64,000 nucleotides of DNA from Vreelandella neptunia (GTDB lineage: Bacteria; Pseudomonadota; Gammaproteobacteria; Pseudomonadales; Halomonadaceae): NCBI RefSeq assembly GCF_000712975.1, contig NZ_JHQL01000002.1, forward strand, positions 372,001 through 436,000. The letters run 5' to 3'. Below the pieces are notes generated by a model. The model was not told the DNA's origin and searched no databases. It worked only from the letters and a program-made list of their open reading frames with translations. Each line of letters begins with the position of its first letter. Position 1 is the stretch's first letter. Below are positions 1 through 8,768 of the stretch, in pieces. Both the position numbers and the translations under genes were made by a program.

Positions 1-1107
1 TCGCCCCATGGCTTGGGAGTCCGAGGCAATCATCGAGATCACGCCCAAGTCGTGAAGAATATCTTCGGCGGCGATCGTTTCACGGCGAATACGTGAGTCG
101 GCAAAGGCCACATCTTCAGGAATGTTGGGGTCTAAGTGGTGGCAGACCATCAACATATCCAGGTGTTCGTCGATGGTGTTAACCGTATAAGGCCGCGTCG
201 GATTAGTGGAAGACGGCAGCACGTACTCTTTTGAGCAGGCGGTCAGGATATCCGGCGCGTGACCGCCGCCTGCCCCTTCCGTGTGGTAGGTGTGAATACC
301 GCGCTCTTTAAACGCCGCCAGGGTGTCTTCCACAAAGCCGGATTCATTGAGCGTGTCGGTGTGGATCGCGATCTGCACATCGTACTTTTCTGCCACGCTG
401 AGGCAGTTATCAATGGAAGCAGGCGTGGTGCCCCAGTCTTCGTGGAGCTTTAGCCCCATGGCACCCGCTTCCAGCTGCGCTTCTAATGCCTCTGGCAGGC
501 TGGCATTGCCTTTGCCTAACAGACCAATATTCATCGGCAGGTCGTCCACCGCTTGCAGCATTTTGCCAATATGCCACGCGCCAGGCGTGCAGGTTGTCGC
601 ATTAGAGCCCGTTGCGGGGCCAGTGCCGCCGCCCAACATAGTGGTTACGCCGCTCATCAGCGCTTCTTCTACCTGTTGGGGGCAAATAAAGTGAATATGC
701 GCGTCAATACCGCCAGCGGTGAGAATCTTGCCTTCGCCTGAGATAATTTCAGTGCCGGGGCCAATCACTATATCCACATCCGGCTGAGTGTCGGGATTAC
801 CTGCCTTGCCAATCGCCGCGATGCGTCCGCTTTGCAGGCCAACATCGGCTTTCACAATGCCCCACCAGTCTAAAATCAGCGCATTGGTAATCACCGTATC
901 CATCACCGTGTGATCAACACGCTGGCTTTGCCCCATGCCATCGCGGATAACCTTACCGCCGCCGAACTTCACCTCGTCGCCGTAGTGGGTAGCGTCTTTC
1001 TCTACCTCGATCCACAGCTCGGTATCGCCCAGGCGCACTCGGTCGCCCACGGTGGGGCCGTACATATCGGCGTAAGCTTGCCGACTGATTTTGTTAACCG
1101 GTTTCAT
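1..1107 (-). CDS. ureC: Urease subunit alpha (partial, 3' end outside window)
   Basis: Catalytic subunit that hydrolyses urea to ammonia and carbamate at a di-nickel site in the cytoplasm. The start ATG is at 1107 and the frame stays open to base 1, giving 369 codons of a family that is usually about 570 residues, so the C-terminal third lies outside the window. The translation begins [20 protein letters not shown]. It contains [12 protein letters not shown], whose lysine (codon 448-450, about residue 220) is the one carbamylated in ureases, and MVCHHLD with the catalytic histidine region near 131-150. The start overlaps the ureB stop as ATGA, so translation is probably coupled. Last visible gene of the ureDABC operon; ureEFG would be expected further left. 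Confidence 0.98.
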   Translation of the reverse strand, partial: MKPVNKISRQAYADMYGPTVGDRVRLGDTELWIEVEKDATHYGDEVKFGGGKVIRDGMGQSQRVDHTVMDTVITNALILDWWGIVKADVGLQSGRIAAIGKAGNPDTQPDVDIVIGPGTEIISGEGKILTAGGIDAHIHFICPQQVEEALMSGVTTMLGGGTGPATGSNATTCTPGAWHIGKMLQAVDDLPMNIGLLGKGNASLPEALEAQLEAGAMGLKLHEDWGTTPASIDNCLSVAEKYDVQIAIHTDTLNESGFVEDTLAAFKERGIHTYHTEGAGGGHAPDILTACSKEYVLPSSTNPTRPYTVNTIDEHLDMLMVCHHLDPNIPEDVAFADSRIRRETIAAEDILHDLGVISMIASDSQAMGR

Positions 1108-1439
1108 TGCTTACCTCCATCGAGCGCACCCATCACATCGCCACGGAAGCCGTAAATTTCGCGCTTACCGACGAAGGGAATTAGCGTGACCTCGCGGGTC
1201 TGGCCAGGCTCAAAGCGAATCGCGGTGCCCGCTGCCACGTCTAAGCGAAAGCCACGGGCTTTGCTACGATCAAACACCAGTGCGGGGTTGGCTTCAGCGA
1301 AGTGGTAGTGAGAGCCGATCTGAATGGGGCGGTCACCGGTATTGGCCACTTCGACGCTAATCCGCTCGCGACCCACGCATAGCTCAATATCACCGTCTTT
1401 TAACTGGTACTGTCCTGGAATCATTGGGCCGGAAATCAT
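1104..1439 (-). CDS. ureB: Urease subunit beta
   Basis: Structural subunit of the urease trimer. At 111 residues it has the normal length for a separate beta subunit. It starts [20 protein letters not shown] and carries the family core with [12 protein letters not shown] and the [19 protein letters not shown] stretch. It sits 23 bp after ureA and overlaps ureC by four bases (ATGA). A good Shine-Dalgarno (AGGAGGCTGCC on the coding strand) precedes the ATG. Nothing is unusual in the sequence. Confidence 0.98.
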   Translation of the reverse strand: MISGPMIPGQYQLKDGDIELCVGRERISVEVANTGDRPIQIGSHYHFAEANPALVFDRSKARGFRLDVAAGTAIRFEPGQTREVTLIPFVGKREIYGFRGDVMGALDGGKQ

Positions 1440-1462
1440 GGCAGCCTCCTGGTTGCTGACGA

Positions 1463-1765
1463 CTAGTTGATTGGCGTGTGAACGGTCACAAGCTTGGTGC
1501 CATCCGGAAAGGTGGCTTCTACCTGCACCTCATCCACCATTTCCGCCACGCCATCCATCACGTCGTCACGGCTAAGGATTTCACGGCCGTAGCTCATTAA
1601 ATCGGCGACACTTCTGCCGTCACGGGCACCTTCAATGATTTCAAAGCTGATCAGCGCGACGGCTTCGGGGTAGTTAAGCTTTAGGCCGCGCGCTTTGCGG
1701 CGTTCGGCAAGCTGGGCAGCAGAAAACAGCAGCAGCTTGTCTTTGTCTCGTGGGGTCAGTTCCAT
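1463..1765 (-). CDS. ureA: Urease subunit gamma
   Basis: Small structural urease subunit, 100 residues as expected for the family. The start [20 protein letters not shown] and the conserved [21 protein letters not shown] segment identify it. The C-terminal part ([26 protein letters not shown]) also matches the family. It lies 27 bp downstream of ureD and 23 bp upstream of ureB, in one transcription unit. As in most bacteria, gamma and beta are separate genes, unlike the fused Helicobacter form. Confidence 0.98.
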   Translation of the reverse strand: MELTPRDKDKLLLFSAAQLAERRKARGLKLNYPEAVALISFEIIEGARDGRSVADLMSYGREILSRDDVMDGVAEMVDEVQVEATFPDGTKLVTVHTPIN

Positions 1766-1792
1766 AGCGTATGTCTCCAGCGGTGCATCAAA

Positions 1793-2677
1793 TTAGGTTA
1801 ACCAAATGCGCGGCGTGTGGGCGGCACGTGAGATCCAGCGCGGGCGTAATAAGTGCCAAGCCTGTTCACACAGCGCCCAAGCTTCATTCCGGGAGTTTCC
1901 TAGGTAACGTAATAACAGTACGCCCTGGCGAACGGTGACCGCCCAACGCGGGTTGTCCGGCAGCGCTTCGCGTAGTTCGTCAATTGCGGCACCGGCATCT
2001 TCTAAGCCAACTGCCCACAGCGTGGCTTGCACCGTGGCGCCCCCCTGCCCCCAGCGCCCGTTAAAACGCGGATGAGCAGGGTCTAAGGGCTGGCGTTCAA
2101 GCCACAGCGGTTTGCCGTCCAGGGTTAAACGAAAGTGCTGTTCAATACGGCCGGTTACATAGGGAAGTTCACTGGCGGGGCGGCCCAACGCCATGATCTC
2201 CCAGCCCAGGCAGCGGGCGCTGCCATGCAACGCAATGTGCGTTCGCTGAGTACCTTTGGAGCCATCAAAGGCGATCGTTTCTTGAGGAAGCCACTCAAGG
2301 ATGCCGCCATCTTCCACGTTCAGTTCGGTATCTTGGTTCCAGGCGACGCCTTGGCTATCAGCTTTATATAGTTTGTTGGCTGCAGGCGTGGTGAGCAGCG
2401 CATGTGCGTCACGCTCGATATGGGCACGGATCGTCAGTGCGTCACCACTGACCAAGCCACCAGGCGGGTGCAGCACATAGACATGGCAGGCCTCTGTGCT
2501 GCCTTCGGGGTAAAACGGGCGTTGCACTCTCAGTGGCCCTTGGTGGCGCGCCTGCACCAACCGAGTGATGCCATTGCGGTTAGCAAAACGCAGCGCCAGC
2601 GATGCCGCCCAGAGGCGCTCTTCGTCAAAGCGGTGACCTGAGCCAGCAGCAGGTGTCGCGAGTTCACACAGCATCAT
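1793..2677 (-). CDS. ureD: Urease accessory protein UreD
   Basis: Chaperone that binds apo-urease with UreF and UreG for nickel insertion. The 294-residue product has the UreD signature region QRPFYPEG followed by HVYVLHPPGGLVSGD, and the ALLTTPAANKLYK segment. Two adjacent ATG codons (2677 and 2674) are possible starts; an AGGAAG lies about 11 bases before the first. This is the first gene of ureDABC. A sigma-54 type promoter lies 42 bp upstream, so urease is probably induced by nitrogen limitation. Confidence 0.96.
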   Translation of the reverse strand: MMLCELATPAAGSGHRFDEERLWAASLALRFANRNGITRLVQARHQGPLRVQRPFYPEGSTEACHVYVLHPPGGLVSGDALTIRAHIERDAHALLTTPAANKLYKADSQGVAWNQDTELNVEDGGILEWLPQETIAFDGSKGTQRTHIALHGSARCLGWEIMALGRPASELPYVTGRIEQHFRLTLDGKPLWLERQPLDPAHPRFNGRWGQGGATVQATLWAVGLEDAGAAIDELREALPDNPRWAVTVRQGVLLLRYLGNSRNEAWALCEQAWHLLRPRWISRAAHTPRIWLT

Positions 2678-2718
2678 GGGCGCATTTACTTCCTGTTAAT
2701 AAGCATTTCATTTTCAAA

Positions 2719-2734
2719 TGCAAGGAATGCGCCA
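2719..2734 (-). promoter_or_regulatory. Sigma-54 promoter of ureDABC
   Basis: The minus strand reads TGGCGCATTCCTTGCA, which matches the sigma-54 consensus TGGCACRNNNNTTGCW at every defined position except one. The invariant GG and GC are correctly spaced. Transcription would start near 2708, about 30 bases before the ureD ATG. The urtA promoter is almost the same sequence (TGGCGCAAACCTTGCA). This is read directly from sequence; activity is inferred. Confidence 0.85.
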
Positions 2735-2809
2735 AAATGGTGAAAAATGTGAATACGCTGCTAAAGCGCCCGTATAAGGTGAAAATAGGCAATCTAACGA
2801 TGCCTATTG

Positions 2810-2856
2810 CGCACCAAAAAGTATCAAAAAAAGGCCAGTCGCACCGAAATGGATCA
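2810..2856. promoter_or_regulatory. Candidate NtrC enhancer sites upstream of the ureD promoter
   Basis: Two partial matches to the NtrC site TGCACCANNNTGGTGCA lie 80-120 bp upstream of the sigma-54 promoter, the usual distance. The better is CGCACCGAAATGGATCA at 2840-2856 (10 of 14 defined bases). The other starts CGCACCA at 2810-2816 and is essentially a half-site. The first abuts the 3' end of the cyclase gene. NtrC binding is inferred. Confidence 0.45.
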
Positions 2857-2857
2857 T

Positions 2858-4225
2858 CTACGCGTTTTTAACCACTACCCGATCACGTCCACCGCGCTTT
2901 GCTTGGTAAAGCGCTTGGTCAGCGCGCTGAATAGCTCGCTGATAATCAGGGTGGCCATCGTGGAGTGTTACGCCAACGCTGACGGTCACATTAAGCAGCG
3001 TATCGGCGGTGGCTAGCATAGGTTCTTTAGCGACTGCCCGTCGTAGACGCTCGGCAAATAGTCGGCTGCCATCCTGGTCGGTATCCACCAATACAATCAA
3101 AAACTCTTCGCCGCCCATACGAAAAACATAATCACCGCCACGAGTAGAACGATCGAGAATACTCGCTACCTGCTGCAATACATTGTCGCCGGCGTCATGG
3201 CCATGGGTATCGTTAATCGACTTAAAGTGGTCAATATCTACCATCAGCAGGGCAAAGCGTTTTTCCGAATGGCGGGCAATTTCAATTTCCCGTCCCAGCA
3301 CCACTGAAAGAAACTTACGATTCAACAGTCGCGTCAGGCTGTCGCGTCCTGCTTCTAGCCCTGAAGCGCGCTCTAGCACGTCGTCTAGCAGCATAAGAAT
3401 AGTGCGTGCTGCATCGCGAATATCACTTAGGGCTGTGAGCCGTTGGCCCATGTCATTCTGATCAAGTGCAGCCAGCCACTCATGATCTACTTGGCGAATA
3501 TGGCGCGAAATCGTGGCGATTTCTGGCGAGCCTTCAAAGGCATGGCAGGCTTTGTGAAAATACCACAGACCAAACTCTGACTTGGAAAGCTTGGGTAGCA
3601 TTGCGGTTTCCTGTTGCGCGGCAACAGCAAACATCAGCGCATTTTCCCAGTTTAATAACGCCGAGCGCTGACGCTCGCGTTCGTCTCCAATATTCTGGGT
3701 AAGGGAAAACAGCTTGTACGCTTCTTCGGTGCGCGCATTGCGATCATTGGCGACGGAGTAGGCGTGGCTCATGATTTCCATGGCCATATCGATATGATCC
3801 GAGACGTAGACACAGGCTACCCCTGGCGACAGTGGCGCGGTAACCGTGGCATTAATATGTTGGTAAAACGCCTGCTTTAGCTGCCTTGCTCCGTTCAGCA
3901 CTAGGTTAACGGGAATATCAACGCGGGCATGCACTTGCCCCACTTTCTCCTGTTGTTCTACCAAGGCATTAAAGTCGACATGCTCAACGGCAAACATGGC
4001 CTTCAGCCAACGCCGCATGGAGGGATTTAAACGCTCCCTTACTTGGTCATTGGAGAGAAAAAGCGACGCGTGAGGGTCTTCTAACATTACCCCATAGAAA
4101 TGGTCCGCAAAGCGGTCGCAGTGGTACTCTACCAAGGTTTCCACTGCTTGGCGCAACACTAGTGGCGTGCGCTCTAAAAGCACTTGCCATTCGGCAGCGA
4201 GCTGATGTTTATCTTTATAGCGCAT
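2858..4225 (-). CDS. Globin-coupled diguanylate cyclase (DosC/YddV-like)
   Basis: Predicted heme-based gas sensor that makes cyclic di-GMP from two GTP. Residues 1-160 form a globin-sensor domain: the motif FLSNDQVRERL and the segment VHARVDIPV match DosC, with proximal His99 and distal Tyr44 at nearly the same positions as E. coli YddV (His98, Tyr43). The C-terminal GGDEF domain has an intact GGEEF active site preceded by RGGD, a product-inhibition I-site. I chose the ATG at 4225 (455 residues). An upstream GTG at 4324 would add 33 hydrophobic residues not typical of DosC. The gene lies between urtE and ureD on the same strand; a link to urea is suggested only by position. Confidence 0.9.
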   Translation of the reverse strand: MRYKDKHQLAAEWQVLLERTPLVLRQAVETLVEYHCDRFADHFYGVMLEDPHASLFLSNDQVRERLNPSMRRWLKAMFAVEHVDFNALVEQQEKVGQVHARVDIPVNLVLNGARQLKQAFYQHINATVTAPLSPGVACVYVSDHIDMAMEIMSHAYSVANDRNARTEEAYKLFSLTQNIGDERERQRSALLNWENALMFAVAAQQETAMLPKLSKSEFGLWYFHKACHAFEGSPEIATISRHIRQVDHEWLAALDQNDMGQRLTALSDIRDAARTILMLLDDVLERASGLEAGRDSLTRLLNRKFLSVVLGREIEIARHSEKRFALLMVDIDHFKSINDTHGHDAGDNVLQQVASILDRSTRGGDYVFRMGGEEFLIVLVDTDQDGSRLFAERLRRAVAKEPMLATADTLLNVTVSVGVTLHDGHPDYQRAIQRADQALYQAKRGGRDRVVVKNA

Positions 4226-4364
4226 TGCGCACCCAATTATTATTACGAAAACAAGCCATATTACACGCAAAATAATAGAGCCAATACGCACACAGCTCAG
4301 AGTTTTTAATAATAAACTCACCACTTTAAGTTAATTAAAGGGCGAGCAACAGGCTGTGGATAAC

Positions 4365-5072
4365 TTAAACGGTCAAATGCTGCTTTATCAGTTCGTTGGA
4401 AAGCTCTGAGATATCGCCTTTAGCAACTGGTCGGCCGCGATCCATAATCACAAAGCGGTCGGCATATTTGCGGGCAAAAGGCAGCTTCTGCTCCACCAAA
4501 AGTACCGTTAAACCATCTTCCTTGATCAGTTGGCGAATGACCTGACCGATTTGCGCCACAATATTGGGCTGAATACCTTCCCCTGGCTCATCTAAAATCA
4601 GCAGCTTGGGCTCGATGACCAGCGCACGACCAATGGCTAGCTGCTGCTGTTGCCCGCCTGATAAGTCACCACCACGGCGATGCTTCATCTCTTTTAGAAC
4701 AGGAAACAGTTCATAGATACGCTCAGGGATTTTTTTTAGCCCATCACTGCGCGCTGCAAGGCCGGTGCGTAAATTCTCTTCCACCGTGAGCAGCGGAAAA
4801 ATCTGCCGCCCCTGAGGCACAAAACCAATTCCCAGGCGGGAGCGAGCTTCAATGGCTTTTTTGGTCAGCTCAATGTCGCTGCCCTCTCCCTGATAGCGTA
4901 GTTGACCGCTTTTTACGGCTACTTCACCCATAATAGCTTTCATCAAGGTGGTCTTACCCACCCCGTTGCGGCCCATCACACAGGTACACTGGCCGGCAGG
5001 CACATCGAGGTCTAAATCCCACAAGGTGTGGCTTTCCCCGTAAAACTGGTTGAGCTTTTCAATTGCCAGCAT
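4365..5072 (-). CDS. urtE: Urea ABC transporter ATP-binding protein UrtE
   Basis: LivF-type ATPase of the urea importer. Walker A is GRNGVGKTT, the signature is LSGGQQQQLAIGRAL, and Walker B is LLILDEPGEGIQPN; EGIQPNI is characteristic of UrtE rather than LivF. At 235 residues it has normal length. Its ATG shares one base with the urtD stop (TGATG), so translation is coupled. It is the last gene of urtABCDE, followed after about 140 bp by the cyclase gene. Confidence 0.95.
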   Translation of the reverse strand: MLAIEKLNQFYGESHTLWDLDLDVPAGQCTCVMGRNGVGKTTLMKAIMGEVAVKSGQLRYQGEGSDIELTKKAIEARSRLGIGFVPQGRQIFPLLTVEENLRTGLAARSDGLKKIPERIYELFPVLKEMKHRRGGDLSGGQQQQLAIGRALVIEPKLLILDEPGEGIQPNIVAQIGQVIRQLIKEDGLTVLLVEQKLPFARKYADRFVIMDRGRPVAKGDISELSNELIKQHLTV

Positions 5073-5908
5073 CAGGCAACCTCCTCGTCGTCTGCACCCA
5101 AATACACCTCAACCACGTTGGGGTCGCTTGAAACCTGATCCATACTGCCCTCTGCCAGTACGCTGCCTTGGTGCAACACGGTCACTTTACGGGCAATAGA
5201 ACGTACAAAGCCCATATCATGCTCTACCACGACCACCGACTGCTTACCCGCAAGGCCCGTCAACAGCTCTGCGGTACGCTCCATCTCCTGTTCCGTCATC
5301 CCGGCTACGGGTTCATCTACCAGCAGCAGACGCGGGCGCTGCATTAACAGCATGCCAATTTCCAGCCACTGCTTTTGGCCGTGGGAAAGAATCCCTGCTG
5401 GCTGGTAGCGCAGCTCGGTCAGGCCAATCGTTTCAAGTACCTCATTGATACGGTCTTTAATTTCACCAGTCATGCGAGCAGTTAGCGTGGGGAAAATACG
5501 CTTGTCAGCGGCCATCGCCAACTCCAGGTTTTCAAACACGCTCAGCGCTTCAAATACCGTGGGCTTTTGGAACTTACGACCAATCCCCAAGCTGGCGATA
5601 TCCGGTTCACTCATTTGCAGTAGATTATGACGGCTACCAAACCACACGCTGCCTTCGTTGGGGCGTGTTTTACCAGTAATGATATCCATCATGGTCGTTT
5701 TACCGGCCCCGTTAGGGCCGATAATGCAACGCAGTTCACCATCATCAATGGTCAGGTTTAAGTTGTTGATTGCCTTGAAGCCATCGAAGCTCACCGAGAC
5801 ATCTTCCATATACAGAATCGGGCCATGACGCACATCTACCGGTGAGGCCTGAGGGGCCATAAAATCAAACACCCGATCCCGCGTGGTTAGCGATTGCAGC
5901 AAGCTCAT
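5072..5908 (-). CDS. urtD: Urea ABC transporter ATP-binding protein UrtD
   Basis: LivG-type ATPase of the urea importer, 278 residues. Walker A is GPNGAGKTT, the signature region is LSHGQKQWLEIGMLL (the SHGQ form seen in UrtD) and Walker B is LLLVDEPVAGMTEQE. The N-terminal extension of about 30 residues before the ABC core is normal for UrtD. Its ATG overlaps the urtC stop by four bases and its stop overlaps the urtE start, so C-D-E are tightly packed. Confidence 0.95.
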   Translation of the reverse strand: MSLLQSLTTRDRVFDFMAPQASPVDVRHGPILYMEDVSVSFDGFKAINNLNLTIDDGELRCIIGPNGAGKTTMMDIITGKTRPNEGSVWFGSRHNLLQMSEPDIASLGIGRKFQKPTVFEALSVFENLELAMAADKRIFPTLTARMTGEIKDRINEVLETIGLTELRYQPAGILSHGQKQWLEIGMLLMQRPRLLLVDEPVAGMTEQEMERTAELLTGLAGKQSVVVVEHDMGFVRSIARKVTVLHQGSVLAEGSMDQVSSDPNVVEVYLGADDEEVA

Positions 5909-7050
5909 GCGGTAGCCTCCTTCGGCAAGGTCTCGGATTTTTTGCGGTGTTTTAGGTGCAGCAACAACCCCGCCACGCCTTTAGGTAGAAACACGGTGAC
6001 CAAGACAAACAGCGCGCCTAGGGCAAACAGCCACGCATCAGGCATTACACCCGTAAAAATCGTTTTGGCATAGTTGACTAAGATCGCACCGATAACCGCC
6101 CCATAAAGCGTGGCACGGCCACCCAGTGCCACCCACAGCACAATTTCAATCGAGAAAATCGGCGAGAACTCACTGGGGTTGATAATCCCTACCTGAGGAA
6201 CATAAAGCGCGCCAGCCAAGCCTGCCAGCATGGCGGAAACTACGAATACAAATAGCTGGAAGCGTTCGACCCGATAGCCAATAAACCGCGTGCGGGCTTC
6301 GGCGTCACGGGTTGCCACACACACCCGGCCTAATTTACTGGTAACAATCGCTCGGCACAGGATATAACCCAGTGCCAATGCAACGCCGGTGGCAATAAAT
6401 AGACCTAAGCGAGTGTCGTTGCTGCGGAGGTTGAAGCCCAGCAGCTCGCGAAAATCGGTTAAACCGTTGTTGCCACCAAAGCCCATCTCATTGCGGAAGA
6501 ACGCCAGCATCAGGGCAAAGGTCAGCGCCTGGGTAATAATCGATAGATACACCCCAGTGACCCGCGATCGAAAGGCCAAAAAACCGAATACCAAGGCCAA
6601 TAACCCAGGGGCTAACAGCACCATAGCAAACGCAAACCAGGCCATATCAAAGCCAAGCCAGTACCACGGCAGGCTGTCCCAACTGAGAAACACCATAAAA
6701 TCCGGTAGTACCGGGTCGCCATATGTACCGCGGTCACCGATCTGGCGCATCAGGTACATGCCCATGGCATAACCGCCAATGGCAAAAAACGCCCCGTGGC
6801 CCAGGCTCAGAATGCCTAAATAGCCCCATACCAAATCCACCGCCACTGCCAGTAGCGCATAGCTTAAGTACTTGCCGAACAGGTTCACGGTGTAAGCATT
6901 GACATGTAGCGGGTGACCTTGAGGTACTGCGAGATGCAGTACTGTCACGATCAACAGGGCGGCAAACAGCACGCCAAGAAAGATCTGCGTGGCTCGCTCA
7001 CTAAACGGGCGAGTTAGCCAAAACTGGCTTGAAGATGATTGCGTCATCAT
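5905..7050 (-). CDS. urtC: Urea ABC transporter permease UrtC
   Basis: LivM-type membrane permease, 381 residues, with about ten hydrophobic segments. The UrtC-type motifs YLGILSLGHGAFFAIGGYAMGMYLM and GFGGNNGLTDF are present, as is the conserved coupling stretch SKLGRVCVATRDAEARTRFIGY. It follows urtB by three bases. Two adjacent ATGs (7050, 7047) are possible starts. The acidic and hydrophobic loop layout matches urea rather than branched-chain permeases, and the operon context supports that. Confidence 0.95.
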   Translation of the reverse strand: MMTQSSSSQFWLTRPFSERATQIFLGVLFAALLIVTVLHLAVPQGHPLHVNAYTVNLFGKYLSYALLAVAVDLVWGYLGILSLGHGAFFAIGGYAMGMYLMRQIGDRGTYGDPVLPDFMVFLSWDSLPWYWLGFDMAWFAFAMVLLAPGLLALVFGFLAFRSRVTGVYLSIITQALTFALMLAFFRNEMGFGGNNGLTDFRELLGFNLRSNDTRLGLFIATGVALALGYILCRAIVTSKLGRVCVATRDAEARTRFIGYRVERFQLFVFVVSAMLAGLAGALYVPQVGIINPSEFSPIFSIEIVLWVALGGRATLYGAVIGAILVNYAKTIFTGVMPDAWLFALGALFVLVTVFLPKGVAGLLLHLKHRKKSETLPKEATA

Positions 7051-7053
7051 AGG

Positions 7054-8667
7054 TTAGCCCTCCGCAGCCCGGCCCTTCTGCGGGAAGAGTCCACGCGGGC
7101 GTTTTTGAATAAACAGAATGATGAACACCAGGACAATAATCTTGGCCAGCACCGCACCTGCCCAGGGCTCCAGCACTTGGTTAATAATGCCCAGGGAAAG
7201 CCCCGCCACCAAGGTGCCCCAAAGATTACCCACGCCACCGAAAACAACGACCATGAAGGAATCAATAATGTAGTTCTGGCCCAGGTTGGGGCCAACATTG
7301 GTCAGCTGTGATAACGCAACGCCTGCCAAGCCTGCGACGCCAGACCCTAACGCGAAGGTCATAATATCGACCCGGGTGGCACGGATACCCATAGAGCGTG
7401 CCATGGCACGATTTTGGGTCACCGCGCGCACTTCAAGCCCTAGGCGCGTGCGGCGCATAATCAACATCAGCGCGGCAAACACCACTAGTGCAAACCCGAG
7501 TACAAACATACGGTTAAGGGTCAGCGACAGTGCATCGTTAATCACTAAGGAGCCGCTCATCCACTCTGGCGTTATGACCGTACGGTTTAGCGGTGAAATC
7601 ACCGTTCGCACCAGCTGCTGTAAAATCAGGCTAATACCGAACGTCGCCAGCAACGTTTCCAACGGGCGCCCCTTCAGGAATTGAATGACACCCCGCTCAA
7701 TGGCAATGCCCACAAGCGCGGCCACTAAAAAGCCTGCAGGAATCGATAGAATTAGCGCCAATCCAGGCTGGCCGGGCAACAGTTGCTGCATCATCCAAGT
7801 GGTATAAGCGCCCAGCATGATCAGCTCGCCGTGGGCCATATTAATGACCCCCATCACACCAAAGGTAATGGCCAGGCCAATCGCTGCTAACACCAGTACC
7901 GAGCCAAGCGAAAGACCGAAATAGAGCGTTTCCAGACCACGATTAATTTTCAGCTGCTGTTCGATACCTGCCAACGCCCCAGCAGCGGCGTTGGCTATCA
8001 CCGGATCGTCACTATTCGCTGCGCGACTTAGCGCCACGCGGGCGCGTGGGTGAAGGCTACCCGTAAGCGCGTCTATACCGGCCATCTCTCCCTGTTCGGT
8101 ACGATAAATTGCCACTGCTTGAGTTAAGCGAGTACGCACGTACTCATCATCAGCTTCAGCAATCAGTGGCGCTAGCGCTTCGGCCAGTTCGCCGTCTACT
8201 TCACCAAGTAAGCGGTCAGCGGAAGTGCGGCGGCGCTCTACATCGGGTGAATACAGATCAACCACGGCAATAGCGCTGCGTAGCTGGTTGCGCAAATTGT
8301 TATTAATTCCGATACGATCCAGATCGCGACGAGACATCTCGCCAAGCGGCTCGTTAGTTAACGCATCGGCCACCGGCCAGTCGCGGCCACGGTTATCGAG
8401 CACCACAACAAAACGACCGTCGTCAGTGCGCTGTAAGCGGCCATCTAGCAACGCCTGCAGCCAGTCACGAGCGCGTTCGTCGTCGCTTTGTACAATTGCG
8501 GTAATCGCCTCACCCTTTGCAGGAAAGGAGCGTACATCCAGCGCTTCAAGTAGCTCAAGCGCAGCGGCATCGTCAGCATCAACAACAGCGCTTGTTTGTG
8601 CCTGGGCGGTGACTGTGATGCTTAACAACAGCAGGCACAGCAACCCGAAGGAAAGGAAACGCCTCAT
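7054..8667 (-). CDS. urtB: Urea ABC transporter permease UrtB
   Basis: LivH-type permease, 537 residues. A signal peptide (cleavage probably after AQA, about residue 23) is followed by a roughly 200-residue helical periplasmic region and then the membrane domain beginning near GLSLGSVLVLAAIGLAITFG. This long N-terminal extension is usual in proteobacterial UrtB and absent from LivH. MGVINMAHGELIMLGAYTTW is the conserved permease motif. A Shine-Dalgarno (AAGGAAG) precedes the ATG. A hairpin with a U-run lies in the 101 bp between urtA and this gene. Confidence 0.95.
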   Translation of the reverse strand: MRRFLSFGLLCLLLLSITVTAQAQTSAVVDADDAAALELLEALDVRSFPAKGEAITAIVQSDDERARDWLQALLDGRLQRTDDGRFVVVLDNRGRDWPVADALTNEPLGEMSRRDLDRIGINNNLRNQLRSAIAVVDLYSPDVERRRTSADRLLGEVDGELAEALAPLIAEADDEYVRTRLTQAVAIYRTEQGEMAGIDALTGSLHPRARVALSRAANSDDPVIANAAAGALAGIEQQLKINRGLETLYFGLSLGSVLVLAAIGLAITFGVMGVINMAHGELIMLGAYTTWMMQQLLPGQPGLALILSIPAGFLVAALVGIAIERGVIQFLKGRPLETLLATFGISLILQQLVRTVISPLNRTVITPEWMSGSLVINDALSLTLNRMFVLGFALVVFAALMLIMRRTRLGLEVRAVTQNRAMARSMGIRATRVDIMTFALGSGVAGLAGVALSQLTNVGPNLGQNYIIDSFMVVVFGGVGNLWGTLVAGLSLGIINQVLEPWAGAVLAKIIVLVFIILFIQKRPRGLFPQKGRAAEG

Positions 8668-8704
8668 GGGGTTCTTCCTTTGGTTATATTAGAAACAGTG
8701 ATCT

Positions 8705-8728
8705 AAAAAAGGGAGGTAGCGTGCTCCC
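8705..8728 (-). terminator. Intercistronic attenuator/terminator between urtA and urtB
   Basis: On the minus strand GGGAG, an eight-base loop and CTCCC are followed directly by TTTTTT. The five-pair stem is short, so partial termination is more likely than full termination. The likely effect is more binding-protein mRNA than permease mRNA, common in ABC operons. Confidence 0.5.
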
Positions 8729-8768
8729 CCACCACTCAACGTTTAGCCAAGCAGCGAGGGATCTTCTT

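Noticed and set aside
4355-4363. Perfect DnaA box TTATCCACA on the minus strand near the end of urtE
   Set aside because: A single 9-mer is expected about once in two windows of this size by chance; no cluster, AT-rich unwinding region or dnaA/dnaN context is present.
4325-4369. Inverted repeat TTTAAGTTA/TAACTTAAA around the urtE stop
   Set aside because: AT-only arms with a 27-base loop and no U-run; too weak for a terminator call.
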